From positions 3,782,001 through 3,846,000 of the forward strand of contig CM034243.1 of NCBI GenBank assembly GCA_019916065.1: a stretch of 64,000 bases of DNA, read 5' to 3'. The notes beneath the pieces were generated by a model. That model was not told the origin of the DNA. It saw only the letters and a list, made by a program, of their open reading frames with translations, and ran no database searches. The stretch is from Vitellaria paradoxa (taxonomy: Eukaryota; Streptophyta; Magnoliopsida; Ericales; Sapotaceae). Both the position numbers and the translations under genes were made by a program. The stretch's first letter is position 1. Each line of letters starts with the position of its first letter. Shown here in pieces: positions 23,281 through 35,000 of the stretch.

Positions 23281-24760
23281 CGGACCTACACCACAACAAC
23301 ATGGACTCCTAATTTTGAACCCCCAAAAAAAAAAATTGTATATTATACAATAAATAAAAAGTTCAAAATTTTGAATTTGTGATATGTTAAATCATTAAAT
23401 TTGTTCAATGATTATAATTACTTCTTTTCTCTTCCACTTTTTAAGAGAAGTATTAACTTATAAATATTTTTGACAAAAACTCTTAGTTGAGCAGAAACTC
23501 AAATTTTTTAAAATTTAAAAGTACAAGCGAATATTAAAAATAAGCAGTTAGTATATAATTGCTATGTAATAAATGTAGATTTGTTTTTGGATCAGTGTAT
23601 TTAATAATCGTATATTCAGATTTATGTAAGGATATAATTTTTACTTTTATTCTCGCAATTAATGAATATTAAAAAAATTAAGTAATAATAAAAATGGCTT
23701 TTAAAGGCCACACAAAAAATGAAAAATTTAAATTGTAAGGGAAAATGGAAGATAAGAACTAAATTAAGAAGGGATAAACTTTTGACAACAATTAATTTAA
23801 ATTAAAAAAATAATCACAAATTTTCACAATACGTGAATTTAGAATATTTTTATCCGTTGGATTTGTTCATTGTACAAGATTACTTTTTTTCTTTTCCAAA
23901 GTTTAGTTCTTTTCCCATTCCACTATATGACTATTACTTCATTTTTTCTTTCGCACATATAAAATCAGATATGGTTTAATAGATGTTAATAAACTTATTG
24001 ATTCTTACAAAGGACTCACTCGATTATAAATTCAATATAATTGTAAAATTTATATATTTCAAATACATTAAAAATTATATTAAAAAATACAAAAAATAAG
24101 TAGAAAAAGTAGTTACTTTTTTAAATTCTAATATTAAATTTAAATTAGTCACATTGACTATATTTATTTATTTAAAAAAACACAACATATGACTAGTAAT
24201 AATATTTTTAATTTGAGCATTTTCATAAAATTAATAAAAAAGTTATTGTCAAATCTTATATGGTGCTTTGTATATTTATTATTCTACTTTTTTTATTTTT
24301 AAAAATCTTTGAATAAAATTAGTTTTGAGAGTAATTTTTTTTCTAATTCTAATTTTAAATATAAAGTTTTTCTATCTATTCTTTTCTTTCATTCCAATAG
24401 TATGTAACACATTTCTCCTTCATTTCCTCCTTTTTTTTTCTCTCTCTCTTTTCATTCACAAAACTTACTCTTTTTTTTTCGTCTTACATTGCTAGTTAAC
24501 TACGATTTCACTTTTTTTTTTTTCGCATTTATAAAACTACTATAGTTGTGACTTATAATTTTAATATATGTGAATAAACTTATAAATTCTTACCAAACTT
24601 ATAAATTCAATATTATTGTAAAAAAAGAAATTTACATATTTTCAAATTTATTATAAATTATATCAAAAAATGCAAATAAAAAACGCTTAAGTTAGGATGT
24701 TTCCCCCATGTGCACACACGGACCTATACTATGACAACATGGACCCTAATTTTGGAAAAA
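23281..24760. other. Upstream of expansin A: repeated promoter-edge block and AT-rich insert
   Basis: A block CGGACCTACACC...CATGGACTCCTAATTTT at 23280-23316 recurs as CGGACCTATACT...CATGGACCCTAATTTT at 24718-24756. Copy B has one such block (about 40664-40702). The 1.4 kb between them holds a repeat shared with 34620-35080 (ATATGACTAGTAATAATATTTTTAATTTGAG and TTTGAATAAAATTAGTTTT; approximate matches), and an internal near-repeat of 23941-24090 at 24515-24675. No gene is seen. Confidence 0.6.
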
Positions 24761-25265
24761 TCTGTATATATAATATAAGTGTAATTATAAATATATTTAT
24801 TTTTAAAATACGGCTCTAAGTTTGGAAAAAAATCTGTATATATATAGTATAGGTATAATTATATATATATTTATTTTCCGAATATGACCACCTTACTTTG
24901 TATCATTAATAACATAAGAGACTTTATTTTTGAGTTGGATCATTAATAAGATATGAGATTTGATTACTTAAGTTGCGTTATCAATAGTTTAAATAAGTCA
25001 ATTAAATAATTTTTAAACGAGTTTGTGAATAAATTTTATATGTTCACTTGTTAAAAATTCCCAAATAGAGTGTATGAGTTTGAAAATGCAATTTTTTGGT
25101 TACGTTGAAAGGAAGCGCACTGTCAGTTGTCAAATTTTGCTATCCGTTGTCAAATTTCTTAGTTGCCAGAGAATTGGACATCCACTCCTTAATCAGAAAG
25201 TCATACCGTGAATTTAGGTATATTCCAACAATGTCACAAACCCTAAACAACACCATGGACATTAA

Positions 25266-25436
25266 ATGGCTCCGTTCGGAGCTTCTCTAAAATAAAATAA
25301 AATTCTATAAATCTCTATAAATACGAATTACGAGATAATAAAAGTTAAATTTTTTACTCACTGTACAAATTACGAGACATTTACTTTTACAATTTTATAC
25401 AATTTTATACAATTTTATACAACTCCAAACACACAC
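25266..25436. mobile_element. MITE with GGCTCCGTTCGGAGC start, upstream of expansin A
   Basis: Second copy of the family at 22722. It begins GGCTCCGTTCGGAGC, contains TACGAATTACGAGA and ends with a repeated ACAATTTTAT then CAACTCCAAACACACA. Flanking sequence to its left (CCATGGACATTAAA) aligns to copy B near 41515-41530, where the element is absent. Confidence 0.6.
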
Positions 25437-25505
25437 ATTGTATGAGGCGGAAATATAGAAATATGAGGCGGAAATTTGAATTTCATGCGCATTTATCATG
25501 GATTT

Positions 25506-25651
25506 AATATGAGATTAAATTTTTTTTTTAAAGGTAAAGTTTTCTTTTTTTTTTTTATAAGAGTGAGGGGGAAGACTCGAACTCGAGTCATGAGCGGGCA
25601 GAAGAGACTCTTAATCACTGAGTTATAAGATACGCTCAAATATGAGATTAA
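25506..25651 (-). mobile_element. tRNA-derived SINE with 13-bp target duplication
   Basis: On the minus strand a box-A-like TAACTCAGTGATTAAGAGTC is followed by a box-B-like GAGTTCGAGTC, then CCCCTCACTCTTAT and an A-rich tail. This is the layout of tRNA-derived plant SINEs transcribed by RNA polymerase III. The element proper is about 25519-25638, flanked by the 13-bp direct repeat AATATGAGATTAA (25506-25518 and 25639-25651). Copy B carries the empty site (AATACGAGATCAA at 41609-41621, followed by the matching ACAAACAAGAAC). It encodes no protein and would need LINE enzymes in trans. Confidence 0.85.
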
Positions 25652-26787
25652 TTTACGAACAAACAAGAACAATAATTTGTGGATTGGATAAACAAATTTA
25701 GACACAACTTAGCTCACTTTATTTCATTTTATCTCACTTTTTATCACTCTAAAAATAACCTTAGTAATTAAAACTCTTAGTAACACGATGGTCAAAATTA
25801 AGTAAATTAGCGATGATCCCATAATTAATGATAAATTGTATTCATGGTTAACTTAATTTCATTAAGCTTATGATTGAATTTGCATGGTGAACTTTCCGAA
25901 TCGCCCCTAAAAAAAAAAATAAAAAATTCCTTAGATAAACTACAAAGCTTTTTTTGCGGCTGCCCTCGCACTTAATTTGGCTATTTTTCTTTTGGGAACA
26001 GACACATTATTTTTTTTTCTTTTTAGTTTTTCCATCTGTTTTAAATTATTTTTCTCCAAATTTTGATTTTTTTTATTGGTTTGTTTAAGTAGGTTTAGGC
26101 ATGTTATTCACATTCATAACAAATTATAGACAAATGTTTCCAAATAAAAAGTTTCATGTATGTATAAAAAAATATTTTACTAAAAATTAATTATTCTAAA
26201 AAACTATTTTTCATCCATAAATGAGTTTTAATATTTTTTTTATAATTTTTCATGGCTGCGAATAAAATATCCAAAATTTACCTAAAAAATCAAAATTTAA
26301 TAAGAAAAACTATACAAGACAAAAAAAAAAAAAAAAATAATCCCAAACCAAGCTGTGCACATAGCTTTTCTCATATATTTTTTGATTCACAGTGTCCGAA
26401 CACGCACATCTTAATTAATTCTGAGAGTTCTAAAAGTAACGATTAAATAAATATTTAATAATTCTGAAATGACTTAAATTAATAAACAATAAAGAATAAA
26501 CATATAATGTTATCATTTAAATTACTACTCAGAGTTCCCTTCCGCGTTAATTTAAAATTCTTGGCCACTCTCTCGTTTACAGGATTCTCATCTAAAGTCA
26601 ATATTTGCGTGAAATTGTATTTCTAAAAATGAAGAATGTCATTTCAAAATTTAGAAAAATTATAACCTCTCTTTGTTGGCCGAAAATTATTATTATTATT
26701 ATTATTATTATTAGTTGTCAAACTGATCCTGAGTCTACGCCGGTGGCTGGTGGGATCCACTATTTTTTTATTTTTATTTTTATTTTT

Positions 26788-28127
26788 GGATAAATTACAC
26801 TTAGACCCCCTAAACATTAGGCCGATTACACATAGTCCCCTGAATATTTAAACTTTACACTTAAACCCCTTACTCTTAAATGTTTGTAACACTTAAGTCC
26901 AGCCGTCAATTTTCTCCGTCAACTATATTATAAATAACGAAAATGCCCCTAATCCATCTGTAACTTTTTTTCTCTCGGTCTCTCTGTGCACTGTGCACTT
27001 GTGCTTTCTCTCTCTCACATAATTTTTTTTATTATTAAAATAGTTTATTTTATTTAAATATTGTATTAAATTATATTAATTTTATTAAATCTAATAATAA
27101 TTTATTATTAAATTTAGTTATAATGATACATTTTATTAAAACTAATTATTATTAAAAATAAATATTTATAACATTAGATTAATTAATTTAAATATATTTT
27201 ATTAAATTAATTAATAAAATAAAATTTAAATATATTTTAGTGTATTCAATTAATTTTATAATTTTTAATAAAATTATATATTTTATTTGAATAAAGTTAT
27301 TAACTAAAAATAAAATTATATTACCAAATATATTTATGTTTTAATAAAATTATATAATTATATTTTCAGAAATACCTAATAAACGCTTTCACTTGGGTAT
27401 AATTGAAAAATGATTATTCTACAAACACTTTTATTTAAAAATTTATTATTTTTAATTATGTCCATCCTTAAATAAATTGAACTAATTTTTAAAAAATTTA
27501 TTATTTTTAATTACGTCCTTAATTACATATTTTTTCTCATTTTAATTTTTTTTATTATCTAATTGAAATTATGTCAAATGAAAAATTAAATTAAATTGAA
27601 AAAGACCTTACATTTAAAAAATTTAAATAATTAACGTTTTTAATTTTTACCATTTAATTATTTTTTAATATGTTTTTTCTCAATCAGGCTCAATTTCTAT
27701 TTTAATTTTATTTTTTTAATATTTCAAAAATTATGCTCATAAGAATAAAATATTTTTTTAAAATTTATTTTTATGTAATTTTTCCAATTATATAAATTAC
27801 CCAAAAAAAAAAACATTTCTCATCTTTATTTAATCCAACTAGAAATAAATAAATAAATTTAACTTCTTTTACAATATTCTACCTTCCTCCACTATCCCTC
27901 TCACTTTCATTTTTCTTTTCCATTTTTCTTTTTCGTTCATCCAAACACTATCACTTTTGAGAGAGAGAGAGGCAAAGTAATTCCCAGCAGAGTTACCAGG
28001 CCGTGGCATATTCGATAGATCACAGAGTAAACCGTGGTCGAATCTTGCGGGACAAAATTAAATCCATTTGTTTGATTAATTTCTCTTTGCATTTTAGGCG
28101 GCCTGGTAACTATGCTGGGAATTACTT

Positions 28128-28193
<66 letters not shown>

Positions 28194-29355
28194 AAAAGTG
28201 ATAGTGTTTGGATGAACGAAAAAGAAAACTGAAAGTGAGAGGGATAGTGGAGGAAGGTAGAATATTGTAAAAGAGGTTAAATTTATTTATTTATTTCTAG
28301 TTGGATTAAATAAAGATGAGAAATGTTTTTTTGGGGGTAATTTATATAATTGGAAAAATTACACAAAAATAAATTTTAAAAAATATTTTGTTTTTATGAG
28401 CATAAATTTTGAAATATTAAAAAAATAAAATTAAAATAGAAATTGAGCCTGATTGAGAAAAAACATATTAAAAAATAATTAAATTGTAAAAATTAAAAAC
28501 GTTAATTATTTTTAATTTTTTAAATGTAAGGTCTTTTTTAATTTAATTTAATTTTTCATTTGACATAATTTCAATTAGATAATAAAAAATTAAAATGAGA
28601 AAAAATGTGTAATTAAGTAATTAAGGACGTAATTAAAAATAATAAATTTTTTAAAAATTAGTTCAATTTACTTAAGGATGGACATAATTAAAAATAATAA
28701 AATTTTAAATAAAAGCGTTTGTAGAATAATCGTTTTTCAGTTATACCCAAGTGAAAGCGTTTATTAGGTATTTCTGAAAATATAATTATATAATTTTATT
28801 AAAACATAAATATATTTGGTAATATAATTTTATTTTTAGTTAATAACTTTATTCAAATAAAATATATAATTTTATTAAAAATTATAAAATTAATTGAATA
28901 CACTAAAATATATTTAAATTTTATTTTATTAATTAATTTAATAAAATATATTTAAAGTGATTAATCTAATGTTATCAATATTTATTGTTAATAATAATTA
29001 GTTTTAATAAAATGTATCATTATAACTAAATTTAATAATAAATTAATATTAGATTTAATAAAATTAATATAATTTGATACAATATTTAAATAAAATAAAC
29101 TATTTTAATAATAAAAAAACTATGTGAGAGGGAGAAAGCACAAGTGCACAGTGCACAGAGAGACCGAGAGAAAAATAGTTACAGATGTATTAGGGGTATT
29201 TTCGTCATTTATGATATAGTTAACGGAGAAAATTGACGGCTGGACTTAAGTGTTACAAACATTTAAGAATAAGGGGTCTAAATGTAAAGTTTAAATGTTT
29301 AGGGGACTATGTGTAATCGGTTTAATGTTTAGGGAGTGTAAAGTCTAATTTACCC
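26788..29355. mobile_element. 2.57-kb palindromic foldback element, Mutator-like ends
   Basis: Two arms of about 1.2 kb (26788-28002 and 28100-29355) are near-perfect reverse complements around a 97-bp spacer. The ends begin GGATAAATTACACTTAGACC and GGGTAAATTAGACTTTACAC. The first 130 bp of each arm has four degenerate repeats of TTACACTTARRCCCC. Flanks TTTATTTTT and TTTATTTAT match at 8 of 9 bases, consistent with a 9-bp Mutator-type duplication, though the context is T-rich. Copy B (about 42490-42510) lacks it. No transposase is encoded. The right arm has a long (CT)n, 28134-28189, where the left arm has only a short (GA)n at 27959-27971. Confidence 0.8.
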
Positions 29356-30660
29356 TTTATTTATTTTTATCTATAGACGGACGGGTTCCACCATGTTTGA
29401 CGAGTGGGCCCGGAATTGACTTGCTTAAAATTAAGGAGTTTTGCGCTTCATCAGCCTCGTGCAAGATTTGCGGCTGTGATTGAAAATGATACCGGCAACA
29501 TTTCACCATGACCGTTGACCCATCAGTTATTGGTAGTTACTGGCCGTTGAATATCAAAGGTTAGTTACGATGATCAACGGTTCTTATTGAAACCAAACTG
29601 TAATTTTCCACATACGTGTCAGATATACAAAAAATAATTAAACAGTTTGAGCGCGATCCTTGGCGAAGATTAGCAATTACATACGCGAGACTCCTCCGTA
29701 ATTTCCTGGGCATACTAAAGTTTCCGCAGTGCTGACGCTGGGAGATTGTCATCCATACCGCACACGTCAGGAGCACGTCATCCCACTATTTATTTCCACG
29801 GCTCGATGCGTTTCTATTTTCAGGGTATATTTCCGTCCGTGGTTCAAAGTGCAGTCACGACTATCACGTCGGTTTGAAAATTTTTTATGCGGTGGTAGTT
29901 TTAAGTGATACATAATATTTTATTTTTATAATTTATAAAATTAAAGAAAATGTAAAAAAATATTAAATAATAAAATAAATATATTACATCACTAAAAATA
30001 TAATAATTATTTTACTAAACATAAGTAACTACTTATAGTATACAAATAATCCAACTTTGTTTTTTTGTCTTTTATAGTGCACGAACATTGCGGAGGAGCC
30101 TTTAGGTTTTTAGGACATTGGATTTCCACCAATGTTTACGAATGAGATATCAAGCAACAAGAAGAAGGAAAATGATTGAATAGAGGAACTCCCGAACCTT
30201 TGGCAATAAATTATCAAGAAATCGTTTGTTTCGTTGATTTCTCATTGCGACAATTAGTTCTCTTGGTATATTACCGAGATATCAGCTTGTCTCGACCATA
30301 ACAGAGCGAGATGATTGTTCTTGACATATTTCTTTAACGCGAATTGAGATCTCGTTGCGCCACTTATCAATTCCAAAACGTCTCGGGTGATATCTCAACG
30401 TTTCGGACGATATTTTGAACCATGTTTCTATCCCATGGCAACATTGGGTTAGATTTAAGAATGTCAAGAGATAGGTATGAAGGATTCGGGGGAGTTGATA
30501 CTGTTTTTCGATTTCGAGGCCAGTCACGAACATTAGATTAAAGTTATTGGATTAAAATTTAACAATTCAGATTCATTCATATATTTTTAATCTAATAAAT
30601 ACTTAAATAAATCTAAACTATTGGACTTTAATCAAACGGTTCAAGAGTTTATTGTCACAC
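29356..30660. other. Intergenic; end of segmental duplication
   Basis: 29380-29845 aligns to 42590-43045 in copy B and includes CCTTGGCGARGATT, TACGCG and GTGCTGACGCTGGGAGATTG. Conservation between the copies is high without an open frame shared by both. 29880-30660 has no recognised feature. Confidence 0.55.
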
Positions 30661-30938
30661 GGCTAGTGCGATGTCAGCCTCCCCCTTTTTCGAATATAGA
30701 GCAAGTATGATTTTTTTTCATCTCTCCGGTTCTCGTTTAGCGATACCTTTCTTGTCCCTATCTTCGTTTCAAAAATTAAATTTTCTCCATATCCATCCCC
30801 CGCTTGATAAAGTTGAAATAATAACAATTTCATGTCCCCGTCCCTATTTATCTGCTAAAATAATAACAATTATAAATTATATATTTTATACAAAAAATAA
30901 ATATTAAAAACTAATATAAATATTATATATTAAATAAA

Positions 30939-30974
<36 letters not shown>

Positions 30975-31239
30975 TAAATATTAATAATATATATATAATT
31001 AATAAATATGTATTTAAACGAGCACAGAACGGGATAAAGACTATCATACCCGTCTTTATCTCTATTCCCGTTCGGGAAACACCTTAAAATTTTCATACTC
31101 ATCCCATCTCCATTATTAGTACCTCCATATCCTCTTCGAACAGGACGGGTGAAGTAGGTGATCGTTAAGTACAAGTACTTTTAACAACCCTAGTTGGATT
31201 AGATAAAGAGTAAGAAAATTTCAATCCTCATTCCGATCT

Positions 31240-31246
31240 ATTTAGG

Positions 31247-31285
<39 letters not shown>

Positions 31286-31422
31286 AAAAATAAAGTAGAG
31301 AGGCATGTTGTGAAAAGTTGAAGGCGCACGGAAGCGCGTTATATATATATATATATATATATATTTAAAAAATAAAGTAGAGAGGCATGTTGTGAAAAGT
31401 TGAAGGCGCACGGAAGCGCGTT
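31240..31422. repeat. Tandem duplication of an (AT)n plus 60-bp unit
   Basis: The unit is (AT)n followed by TTTAAAAAATAAAGTAGAG, AGGCATGTTGTGAAAAGTTG and AAGGCGCACGGAAGCGCGTT. It is present twice with no difference in the non-AT part (31283-31340 and 31365-31422). The identity implies a recent event or an assembly artefact. Confidence 0.9.
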
Positions 31423-31565
31423 AAATAAGGCGTGGAGAAGTACGTTGAGAGGTTGAAGGTGCACGGAGGCGCATTGAAGGAGGCACGGAAAGGCACGTTG
31501 AAGGCGCATGGAAACACATTGAAGGAGGCACAGAAGAGCACGTTAAAGGCGCATAGAAGCGCGTA
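31423..31565. repeat. Degenerate minisatellite, GGCGCACGGAAGCGCGTTGAA units
   Basis: About six diverged units of roughly 20-30 bp with the core GAAGGCGCAYGGAARCRCRTT continue from the tandem duplication before it. It may be part of the leader of the LTR element whose primer site lies at 31737. Confidence 0.65.
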
Positions 31566-31736
31566 CTAGGGTTTTTGGCCTAGATTTTTGCACGAATGGA
31601 CTCAGAAAGATGAGACGAATCCAATGGTGGATTGGATTTGTAGGACAGAGGGACTGGATTGGGCACAGAGATCGAGGTGTGAGGTTGGGTTATTTTTGGT
31701 GACAGTGCAACTAGTTATGAAAACCTAATTAACCAT

Positions 31737-31749
31737 GGCTCTGATACCA
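31737..31749 (-). other. Ty1/copia-type primer binding site
   Basis: The minus strand reads TGGTATCAGAGCC, complementary to initiator methionine tRNA and the usual primer site of plant Ty1/copia elements. It is directly preceded (minus strand) by ATTCTAACA, a standard LTR end in CA. Confidence 0.75.
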
Positions 31750-32080
31750 TGTTAGAATAAATGAAGAAGAAACGAATTATGTATTAATATTGATGATCAA
31801 TATTGTACAACGAAACTCTATATTTATAAGATGAATAAGAAATATAAACTTAATAAGATCATGACTAATTTAGAATACGTATCCATTTAGGATATATATA
31901 TATATATATATATATATGTGAATATTTTAGAAATAATCTACCATTCTTGCATTTGGGACAAATGGGACGCAGCGAGGCAATACGGACAAATGGAAGGTCC
32001 CAAATCGGAATCAGTTTACGTCATTACTTATGAGTTATAAATATGTGGCACAATAAATCTCTATTATATGATTGTTAACA
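31750..32080 (-). mobile_element. LTR of a truncated copia-like or TRIM-like element
   Basis: Starting at the primer site, a candidate 331-bp LTR runs TGTTAGAATAAATG to TTGTTAACA on the plus strand, so it has TGTTA/TAACA inverted ends. On the minus strand it contains TTATAAATATAGAG, a plausible TATA region, followed by 80 bases to the LTR end. No second LTR, gag or pol was found, so the element is truncated. The distal LTR boundary is a guess based on the inverted ends. Confidence 0.5.
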
Positions 32081-35000
32081 GCCTCATAAATGAACTCATA
32101 TATAATAGAAGACTTGGGAGTTCTAAATCGAGTAGCTAGCATATGAGAGAAAATGAAATTGAATAGAAGTGGCAGGCGGTCAAAGTGAAATAGATTATTT
32201 ATAATATTTGATATTTATTTTTTAGTATTAATTTGGACCATTTAAAATTTTTAAACTAAGGTTGTATCCGAACTAATAAATTTATTTTTTTTAAACTAGG
32301 TTTGAGCATGATTTGTGTTTAAGCCTTTGGAATAGGCCAAGGGCCTAAACACCAACCTTTTCCTCTTTTCATTTTTTTTCCTCCTATTTCTTCTCATCTT
32401 TCCCAGTTTTTCTTTTGGTTCAGCCAACAAAGGGATAAGAGAATGGGTAAAGAGAGAGAGTGAGGATGGGTTGCAAGAGTCTAAAAGTTTTGGTTCTTGT
32501 CACGCACTTATCTTGTCGGTGGGATTTGTTTCAAATTTGGTGACTATGGGAAGAGTTTTGACCTGCTAAAGATTTGGCCCTGAAATGGTAATATATTTAA
32601 ATTTTTATTTTTATTCAAATCTCTTATCGGTGGACTCTCTGTGTGATTATTTCATGTTCAAGCATAATTTAGAGTAGATTTATATCATTAATTTGGAGTT
32701 TTCTTGAAAGTTATGCACGTGTGTGTTGAATAATTTTTTATTCTTTTAAGTTACGCGTTAAATCATTAGTAGATAATATATTTTGAGATTATTACATATT
32801 TATATGTGATTACATATTAAATTTATGATTTTGAATGTTGATTCGGGTGTTTGGTATTCGTGCATGGAACGAACCCAAAATTCTTTTTGGTTTCTGTCGT
32901 CCCAACGAGCATCTCAACGATGGGGCCACTTGGGCACTTGGCGTCTCGACAAGCATTCAAATGGTAAGACTGTTGGAACTTCTATTATTCGAACGGACAT
33001 TCAAGCAGGATTAAACAAATTTCAGTTTTTATTTTAGAATTTATCCAAAATTATTCGAGTGCCTTTTTTTTTTAAAGAAAAAGCTATAATCGAAAAATTT
33101 CAAAGTTTCAATCTCAAATCACCATTTCAAACTTCAATTTCAACAACAACTCATGTATAAATACATAAACACTCAAATTACATGTTTTTTCAACTCTTAA
33201 TCAAGGAATAACTTAAATATATGTAAGAGATTTACATTTATATGCATATATACACCCACATTGATACATATATATATATACACCAATCACATGACATTTC
33301 ACCAAATCAAGCACATATATATTAAAATTGTTCTAACAACGTTTAGAGTATGAATATAAATCCCACATATCTCGAATCAAGAGAGAAAAGAAAAAATAAA
33401 TAAAAGTAATCGATTGAGCTCCCAATCTTCAAAAGTTAATTTCTCTCACCTCGAGTCAAGTCACCAAAAATGGACATCACCATGATATTCATAGCATTGA
33501 ATACTATCTCGATCCACCAACCTTCCGCTCTAGATTGCAGTTTCTCTCTCTACCCTCTCTTTCCTTTCTCTCTCTTTTCCCTCTGCTCTTTGTGCCAAGC
33601 CAAAACAAAACCAAAAGAAAGGGAAAAGAAAAAGAAAAAGAAAAAGAAAGGGAAAAGAAGAGGAAAAGGGAAAAGGAAAGAGAAAGAGAAAGAAAGAAAA
33701 GAAAATGGAGTTAGGCCCTTGGCTCAGTTGTCCAATCAATTATCAACTCGGGTCACACCCAATCCAACAAAAATATAATAAATCAACTAAATCTCAAAAT
33801 AAATATTTTATTAACCCAAAATAACATATAAATAGCCAAAAATAAATACTAAATATTACAACTAATTAAATTATCTCTCTTGTTTGTTTCTAAAAATCTA
33901 ACCCAACAACATGAAAGTAGGAATCGACCATTGATGATTTTTGAAGCTTTGAGAGCATTTGGGGCTGAGAGAAAGAAAGAGAGAGGGGAGAAGAGGAGGA
34001 GGGAGAGAGATGAAAAGCAATGAAAGTTTTAAAATTAACGCATGGTGTTACGTGATTACAAATATTTCAAAATAAAGGATGTTTATCTAATTTTCAAATG
34101 TTGAGAGGTCCATATGTAATTATCCAAATATTTAAATGGTCTAAGTGTAATTTATTCAATCGTGTTCAAAACAATGTAGAATATTTACGAATTTATAATT
34201 TAAAAATAATAATTTTATAAAAATCTAATTTATACTATAACACTAAAGTAATGTAATTTCTCTCTTCGCCTCTCCTTCACTCCTTCACTCTCATCCTATA
34301 AGAAATGTCTCTTTATTCTCCATTCCACTTTTTTTTGTATATTTTTTAATTATTTTAAAAATTCATTCATTCTCTTTTTTTTTCTTCTTTTTTCTCATCC
34401 ACAAAAAAATTTTTTTTGACCCACATTATTAAAACACTACAATTCCATCTTTTCTTTATACTATAAAAGTACAAAAGTTGTGATATATTATTGTAAGAAA
34501 TTCTAAAGAACTCATGAGTTTTAAAAGAGAGTCACTTGCTCAAATTCCTAAAATGGATCCATTTGTTTGTGTTCTGAATCCAAAAGGGGATCCATTTGCT
34601 TGGTTCCAGGAAAGGATCCACTTGATTATAAATTTTATATAAATGAACCCATAGATAAAATTTATGTATCTCCAATATGTTAGTAATTAATTTAAAACAC
34701 AAATAAAAAATAGAATTAAATCAAAGAGCACAAAAAAATTTTAAATAATAATTAGCTTATTTTTTCAATAACAATTCGTCTATTTTAAGACTTTAAAATT
34801 ACCAAATATTAATTAGGCTCAGGAGTTTTTTAAGTAATTTTCAATTTAAATTGGTCTTTTTGACTATATTTTTGTTATTTTATAAAACACATATGATTAG
34901 TAATAATATTTTTTTATTTGAGTTGTTTCTGTAAAACTAATTAAAAATTTATTATTAAATCTTATGTGTACCTTATATATCCATGATTCTATTTTTTATT

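Larger units (their letters stand above)
18290..29845. repeat. Copy A of the expansin segmental duplication
   Basis: The region matches 35945-43045 in the same order: a CGTGTAATAATCCCCATTTA block at the start, expansin exons 4 to 1, the TATA region, upstream spacer, and a terminal block with GTGCTGACGCTGGGAGATTG (about 29730 here, 42930 in copy B). Similarity stops after GGTATATTTCCGTCC in both. Copy A is longer because of insertions in intron 1 and upstream. A CTCTCT run lies at 18345-18378 and a run of 14-15 C near 18723-18737. Confidence 0.85.

Noticed and set aside
25558..25640. Functional tRNA gene on the minus strand
   Set aside because: Box A and B are present, but the cloverleaf does not close and an A-tail with a 13-bp duplication shows it is a SINE.
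30282..30533. 83-codon minus-strand frame
   Set aside because: No family resemblance; composition like the surrounding noncoding DNA.
30663..31195. Possible transposon ending AACAACCCTAG
   Set aside because: The left boundary shows no inverted match and no direct repeat was found.
33470..33778. 102-codon Lys/Arg-rich frame and its antisense Phe-rich frame
   Set aside because: Low-complexity translation of a purine tract; no start context, domain or splice structure.
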